From: Verticillium longisporum
Taxonomy: Eukaryota > Ascomycota > Sordariomycetes > Glomerellales > Plectosphaerellaceae
Reading direction: 5' to 3'
Assembly (NCBI GenBank): GCA_019188255.1
Contig: JAETXT010000007.1
Location: 2,170,001 to 2,234,000, forward strand
Length of the DNA: 64,000 nucleotides
The notes beneath the pieces are model-generated. The model did no database searches, had not been told where the DNA came from, and worked only from the letters and a program-made list of their open reading frames with translations. Shown here piece after piece: positions 59,537-64,000 of the stretch. Every line of letters starts with the position of its first letter. Within the stretch, counting starts at the first letter, position 1. A program made the translations under genes and the position numbers.

Positions 59537-61286
59537 TCAAGTTGTCGGGCTTCGCATCTGGTTGGCAGTCTTGAGTGTTTGTAAGCGAGCTTCCGCCTGA
59601 GCGACGCCTTCTTGGAAACCAATCTTCTTGCTGAAGTCGATGCATTCCTGGAACCAACGAGCGGCCTCTGTGGCGTTGCCTCGCAGTGAGGCGATGTCTG
59701 CCATGTTCGACAGCGCCACAGCGCAGGCCTCATCACACTCCGGAGTTCGCTCGCTGGATTCAACATCCTTGGCATGCCGCCTGGCGTTCTTGGCCCAGTT
59801 CCAGGCCGCTTCAAGCAGTCCATCCCGCGTAGTCGGCATGCCGGGGCTGCTGAGGGCATCCGAAGTAGCCGGCGCATCCGGGATGGCATGCGGAGTGCTC
59901 AGAACTGGGTGTTGTGCGAAGGAGACTGCAAGATTATTCACTATATCGTGATCAGTAAGGCTTCGCCTGGAAATAACATTCATCCAATAGTTTGAGGCTG
60001 GTTGATGTCAACCAGTCAAGGAGGTGTTCACATACTGATGGTTGGACGGTGACATGGGCTCTGGCACAGGCGTAGGGCCTGGAACAAAAGCGGTACAGCA
60101 AGGTGGAATTGGTCCCTTGCCTCGTAGTGTTGCGCCAGCGCTAGACTTCATGTTAGCAGATGGTTTATGAGTTGACAACACGATGAGCTGCTCACACTCC
60201 ATGACCCCACCAAACTCTTCAGGGGTTAGCCATTTGCCCTCCTCAGGCTTGACCCCCTCAGCTGACCGCCGCCTGGACTCCGAAAGAGCGGTCTCCACAG
60301 CCCATGTCAGACGAGCGTGAGCATTCTCCGAGTCGTTGACATGGTTGTCGGCGTAGAGCTCCCCCAGCTTGGTGCTGGTGCCGACAGCCTTGGCCAGCAA
60401 GCTGTTACGCTTGTGCCATAGGTTTTCTGGCTTTTCTTCCTCCTCTTCTTGGGTTCCTTGCTCGCCATCTCCTTGTGTGGCCTGGCTCGGGGGCGTTACG
60501 CCTGACTTGTCGATGGTTCCGTCTGCGATACCCGTCTCCATTGCGCCCACCCATTTTGTGCAGTCCTTCATTATGCTTTCCAAGACAGTGATAGCTCCTT
60601 GGTAGTTGCCAATTTTCTCGAGCCACGCCGCTGTCTGGATCCTGATGCCCAGCACATCGTCAGAGTATGGATCAAGACCCAGTTCATCGCACTGCTCCAG
60701 AGCCTTCTTATACCACTTCTTGGCCAATTGCGGGTCCGGGCTCATATTGGTGTAGTATAGGGCTCTTCGTAGAGACTTTGCGATCGGCGCAGGATATTTG
60801 GTGAACTGGCGTGCGTAAAAGTATTCGATGCATACTTTAATGATGTATGCTGATATGCCTAGCAGGCCGGCAAGACTGGCGACAATGACGTTGGTGAGTC
60901 TCCTTGAAAACCAACATCGACTGATGCACTCACATAGCTAAAGCTGCCACGAGCTCAATGGGGCTCTGTCGATACAGGATCTTGAGACCGTTGGGGGTGA
61001 GAGAGGAGAATAGGCCGCGAAATGTCAGTGCTCGGCGCAGGAACTGCATCAGCCCAGGAGGCGGAGGCGGAGGAGCGCTTCGTTTTACGGCTTTCCTTGC
61101 ATCTTGAGGTCTGTCCGACGTGGTCTGATGGCGCCTCTGCAATTTGTCGATAATGGTACCAGATGCTCCGAGTCGGGCAATGGGTCGCGACCGGGTGATC
61201 AAGCAGAGTCCAGGTGTTGAAGCAGAAGAACTCCGTATGGCTAACCTGTTCAAAGTCTGTATTGATCTGATGATGCTGGCCGACAT
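59537..61286 (-). CDS. MGR3-like mitochondrial TPR protein
   Basis: Mitochondrial inner-membrane TPR protein of the Mgr3 family; in yeast Mgr3 with Mgr1 delivers substrates to the i-AAA protease. Four exons (61286-60934, 60875-60198, 60140-60036, 59966-59537) with introns of 58, 57 and 69 bp give 521 aa. Residues 1-40 (SIIRSIQTLNRLAIRSSS) form a strong presequence. A polyproline stretch (APPPPPPGLM) comes next, then one membrane helix near 110-134 (ELVAALAILAGLLGISAYII). TPR-like helices follow (AKKWYKKALEQCDELGLDPY, RIQTAAWLEKIGNYQGAITV), with a last TPR near the C-terminus (ALSNMADIASLRGNATEAAR). A Glu-rich linker separates them. Intron 1 was set to GTGAGT...GCCAG, since a nearer AG would give only 31 bp. 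The third intron boundary is least certain. Confidence 0.85.
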
Positions 61287-61730
61287 GGTGGCGCTGCGCT
61301 TGGATCGAGCGCCAGATTATCGTGGGAATTGATGGCTTGAAGGAATCCTTGACAATGCACGACGCGATATGGACAGAAGCTCAAAACTAATGTTCGAGAC
61401 GTCAGAGCTACAGTGGGGCCGGAGCCTCTGCTCTGGCGAATCAACCGAGCGTCGTTTGTCCGAGGTTCACAGGCGCAACAATGCCCCGCCATGAATCAAT
61501 CGCCTTCGATTGCGCACTGAATTGGCGGGGATTTCATCCTGGTGATGCACTTCATTGCACTCTACTTTACCTAGATATCTTGCCTCAAATCCTATTGTTT
61601 GAGCTCATTCTCGCTTGGCCTTCTCAGAGTAGAGGTTGGCGCTCTTGGAACTTCGCATTTTCAGAGGCAGAAGCCCCTTCTCAGCTCGTCACACAAGCCT
61701 CAGCCCCGACCTTGACCAGCGTTCTTCAAG
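61287..61730. promoter_or_regulatory. 444-bp bidirectional promoter between MGR3-like and DAP1-like genes
   Basis: The two starts are head-to-head with 444 bp between them and no other gene, so both promoters must lie here or overlap. No specific element is identified. Confidence 0.5.
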
Positions 61731-62343
61731 ATGGCCGGCAGATTCGAGCCCAAGGTGCCAGTCACCCTTGCCCCTCCCAAGGATGACCCGATCACCCTGG
61801 AGGAGCTTGCCGCGGCAAACGGTAAGTCTGGCGAGTTTAGTCGGTCTCATCGGCGACAATTTCCAAGCCATGGTGCTACGCCAGACTCATCATCTCATCG
61901 CGGACTAACGCATGTCGCAGGAGTTGATGGTGGAAAGTGCTACGTCGCCATCAAGGTTCATTACATTCACGACGCATTGCGATGTTTCCTTCTATGTTTC
62001 CTTCTGACATGACGCAGGGCAAAGTCTACGACGTGACCGGAAACAAGGCCTACCAGCAGGGGGGTTCTTACAATGGCAAGTACCCGCCTCTTCACTTGGC
62101 GATCCGGTCTTCTGCTCTTTCCCTCTTGACGGTGCCTCATTCTAACGATTGTCACTTTCAGTCTTCGCCGGAAAGGATGCTTCTCGCGCCCTGGGGAAGA
62201 CTTCGACCAAGGCTGAGGATGTCAGGCCCGAGTGGCACGACCTGGACGACAAGGAGAAGTCGACGCTAGATGACTGGAACACGTACTTTTCGAAGCGCTA
62301 CAACGTTGTGGGCTATGTTGTTGGAGCAACTAACAAGGAGTGA
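61731..62343 (+). CDS. Dap1-like membrane-associated progesterone receptor (MAPR) heme protein
   Basis: Cytochrome b5-fold heme protein; yeast and animal relatives (Dap1, PGRMC1) bind heme through tyrosine and support sterol-pathway P450 enzymes. Four exons (61731-61821, 61921-61955, 62018-62075, 62162-62343) encode 121 aa. Family motifs: DPITLEELAAANG, CYVAIKGKVYDVTG, then GSYNVFAGKDASRALGKTS, with Tyr60 at the heme-ligand position. It ends in LDDWNTYFSKRYNVVGYV. No N-terminal membrane helix, so a soluble Dap1-like form. Exon 2 is only 35 bp. Intron 3 (62076-62161) is GC-AG (GCAAGT...TTCAG); no GT donor restores NVFAGKD. All junctions keep frame. Confidence 0.92.
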
Positions 62344-63529
62344 TAGAGAATCCTGGCCGTCTGTCATGCAGAATGTGTGGTGTGATGTGAGTAGCAGCAC
62401 GCTCATATTAAATAGATGAAACTCTATTGCGAACTCTGCCACCACATCGTTGTGCGCGCCAAATCACCGTATCATGAACCCTGGCTGGGTTGCAGGACCC
62501 CGTCTGGGCCGTTTGAACCTGCATCGACTACGTAACTCGGCAGCTGCTTACCGTTTAGAGCGCGGTATGGAGTTTGCGGCAGTCCATCCCGACAACTTCT
62601 GGAGATGCACGCAGCCATCGGGTTGGTATCAGCATCCCTCCAAGTGAGCACATCTTTGCATAAGCTCCGGGCCAATATACTGAATCTTCATGCAGGCTGG
62701 CCCTTATTGGGCTCGCAGCAGTCAAACAGTTGTTTGATGGCAACGGTCTGCAGAAGATGCGCTGTCAATACAGTTCAATATTCTACATTCTGCTTCAGGG
62801 AAGACTAGGACAGTGTGCGCTTGTTTGTGCAAAACTATGTCGAACACCGTTTCGAAAAGAGTCAACTACTGCATCGTTGTTCCATCCTCGATATCAAGTA
62901 GCTGTGCAACCGGGATTCTGCATGGTCATGTTGCACAGCGGGGCAACGTGCGGCGCTCAATCGGGGAATCTGATACTCGTCAACATTGTGTTCACGCTTC
63001 GATTGACACCCTGACCGAGTGTGAGGCCGATGCTACGACATGGCTGTGACTGGCATATTCCAGACTTGTGCTTGAGGACGTGGCTCGGTGGTTACGATAA
63101 AGCCGGACTGGCCATGGTGCATTAGGTGACGTCGCCGAAGAAGGGGACACATGTCACGGAGTCCTCAAAAGGCGATGTACTAGAATTCACTTGATGGTAT
63201 CCTCCACATCCTACACGCAACAGAGGCATATCTCACAGCATTTCCCGACCGTCGGACCAAAACTCTCACAGCCGCTCTACCACCGACAACTCGGTCAACC
63301 ATGTTCACTACGTCTGGGGCTCGGCCAAACTTGACGTTCGATGTAGCGTCTCATATGCAACGAGAGCAAAGTAACAATCAGCCCCCTTCTGAAGGCAGTC
63401 TCAACTCAACTTCACCCTACTGGCCGCTGATTGAGGCGTTGGTGTTACCACAATTTCGAATTTCCCACATAATTACCCAAGTGGCATACCTCCAGCGTCT
63501 CTGACGGTGTAGACAGCCTACCAACAGGC
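62344..63529. other. Spacer, no supported gene
   Basis: Downstream of the DAP1-like gene; only short frames without family features. Confidence 0.5.
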
Positions 63530-63769
63530 TCATGTCTGCTCCTCTATTTCCGGGATTCGGATGAGTCGGTGGCGGGAGTATTCGCGTCTCTCACGGGGCG
63601 CCCAGGACAGAAGGCATTTCTCACACGGCACACCTTGCCGCCACGAGTGTCGAAGAACCTTGACGCTGAAGCACTGGTGGTGGGGGTCGTTGCGGGCGAA
63701 GTGGCAGTATGACTTGAGCTTCACGATGGAGTGGCTACAGGTAAATAGGAACTCTTCCCAATCGCACAT
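63530..63769 (-). CDS. Small Cys/His-rich conserved fungal protein
   Basis: 79 aa, single exon, starting MCDWEEFLFTCSHS. Cys and His are spaced like a small zinc-binding fold: Cys11, His13, Cys22, His23, His30, His31, Cys33, Cys49 and Cys52 (CEKC). I recognise the pattern SYCHFARNDPHHQCF as typical of short fungal proteins of unknown function that begin MC(D/E) and carry C.H near residue 11. No signal peptide. The tail after residue 55 is charged. Function unknown; zinc binding is inference. It sits near the window edge with no clear partner. Confidence 0.6.
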   Translation of the reverse strand: MCDWEEFLFTCSHSIVKLKSYCHFARNDPHHQCFSVKVLRHSWRQGVPCEKCLLSWAPRERREYSRHRLIRIPEIEEQT

Positions 63770-64000
63770 CGTAGCTTGCCAGTATAGTGGACTTATTCCC
63801 TACATTCATGGAGTGTCAGCTGGTGAAATGTTTTGGAAGGATGAAGTTCAGAAGGATAACGCCTCCCTCTTGCAGCTCAACTTACTTCGTCTTAGGATCG
63901 TCAGGACTCGCCCGAGTCTGCGATAGTTGCTGTGTTCGGAAGAATAGAATCTTGTGGATTTTTACTGGAACCTGGAATCGATGGGGTAGAGGTCCAAATT
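63770..64000. other. Window end, no gene seen
   Basis: Probable leader of the small Cys/His-rich gene; no other coding signal. Confidence 0.4.

Noticed and set aside
60903..60933. 31-bp intron in the MGR3-like gene
   Set aside because: Below workable size; the next AG gives a 58-bp intron, keeps frame and yields a cleaner membrane helix.
1..64000. Transposons, RIP-mutated repeats, viral insertions, CRISPR or biosynthetic clusters
   Set aside because: No transposase, reverse transcriptase, terminal repeats, strongly AT-biased blocks, PKS/NRPS genes or spaced repeat arrays were seen.

Overview
This window is from the nuclear genome of a filamentous ascomycete, most likely a sordariomycete and probably in the Hypocreales. 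The evidence is that genes are split by short introns (50-230 bp, GTRNGT donors, CTAAC/CTGAC-type branch sites, AG acceptors), spacing is loose, intergenic DNA is GC-rich with CT-rich tracts, and the products are fungal: a Snf1 kinase, a Ste7/MEK2-type MAPKK, an ArAE-type membrane protein, a CsbD-like stress protein and a Cdc50 flippase subunit. Species is not determined. I saw no transposon, CRISPR array, rRNA, virus-like gene or secondary-metabolite cluster.

Layout left to right: 1-2508 no supported gene (23-bp tandem repeat, CA tract); SNF1 (-); small mitochondrial-type protein (-); DPB2, DNA polymerase epsilon subunit B (+); ArAE_2/FUSC-like membrane protein (-); HAD phosphatase (+); Ste7-like MAPKK (-); a 2.7-kb divergent spacer; SPT6 (+); RRP7 (-); MOSC/ferredoxin-reductase fusion (-); F-box protein (+); RVS167-like BAR-SH3 protein (-); NFS1 cysteine desulfurase (+); CsbD-like protein (+); unknown one-pass membrane protein (+); carboxymuconolactone-decarboxylase-like protein (-); SPT16 of FACT (+); CDC50/LEM3 (-); tRNA-Glu(CTC) (-); MEIOB/RPA1-like OB-fold protein (-); STF2-like protein (-); AP-1-like bZIP factor (-); MGR3-like mitochondrial TPR protein (-); DAP1/MAPR heme protein (+); small Cys/His-rich protein (-).

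Most of these are single-copy housekeeping genes and do not form one pathway. Loose themes are transcription-coupled nucleosome handling (SPT6, SPT16), genome maintenance (DPB2, the MEIOB-like protein), mitochondria (NFS1, the MGR3-like protein, the small mitochondrial protein), signalling (SNF1, the MAPKK, the bZIP) and membrane or endocytosis work (RVS167, CDC50). Several pairs are divergent and may share promoters.

The strongest signal no feature type names is a set of single-base frame breaks at short homopolymers inside conserved genes: DPB2 twice, then SPT6, the MOSC fusion, RVS167, the CMD-like gene and SPT16, with a probable further one in the gene at 40755. They read as homopolymer length errors in the assembly rather than real gene loss, and naive gene calling would cut these proteins in two. 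Biological points of interest are a MEIOB-like protein whose zinc ribbon appears only after a 72-bp intron is removed, a start codon split by a 227-bp intron, two GC-AG introns, a self-contained MOSC reductase, and a recurring TACCTA/TAGGTA palindromic intergenic motif.
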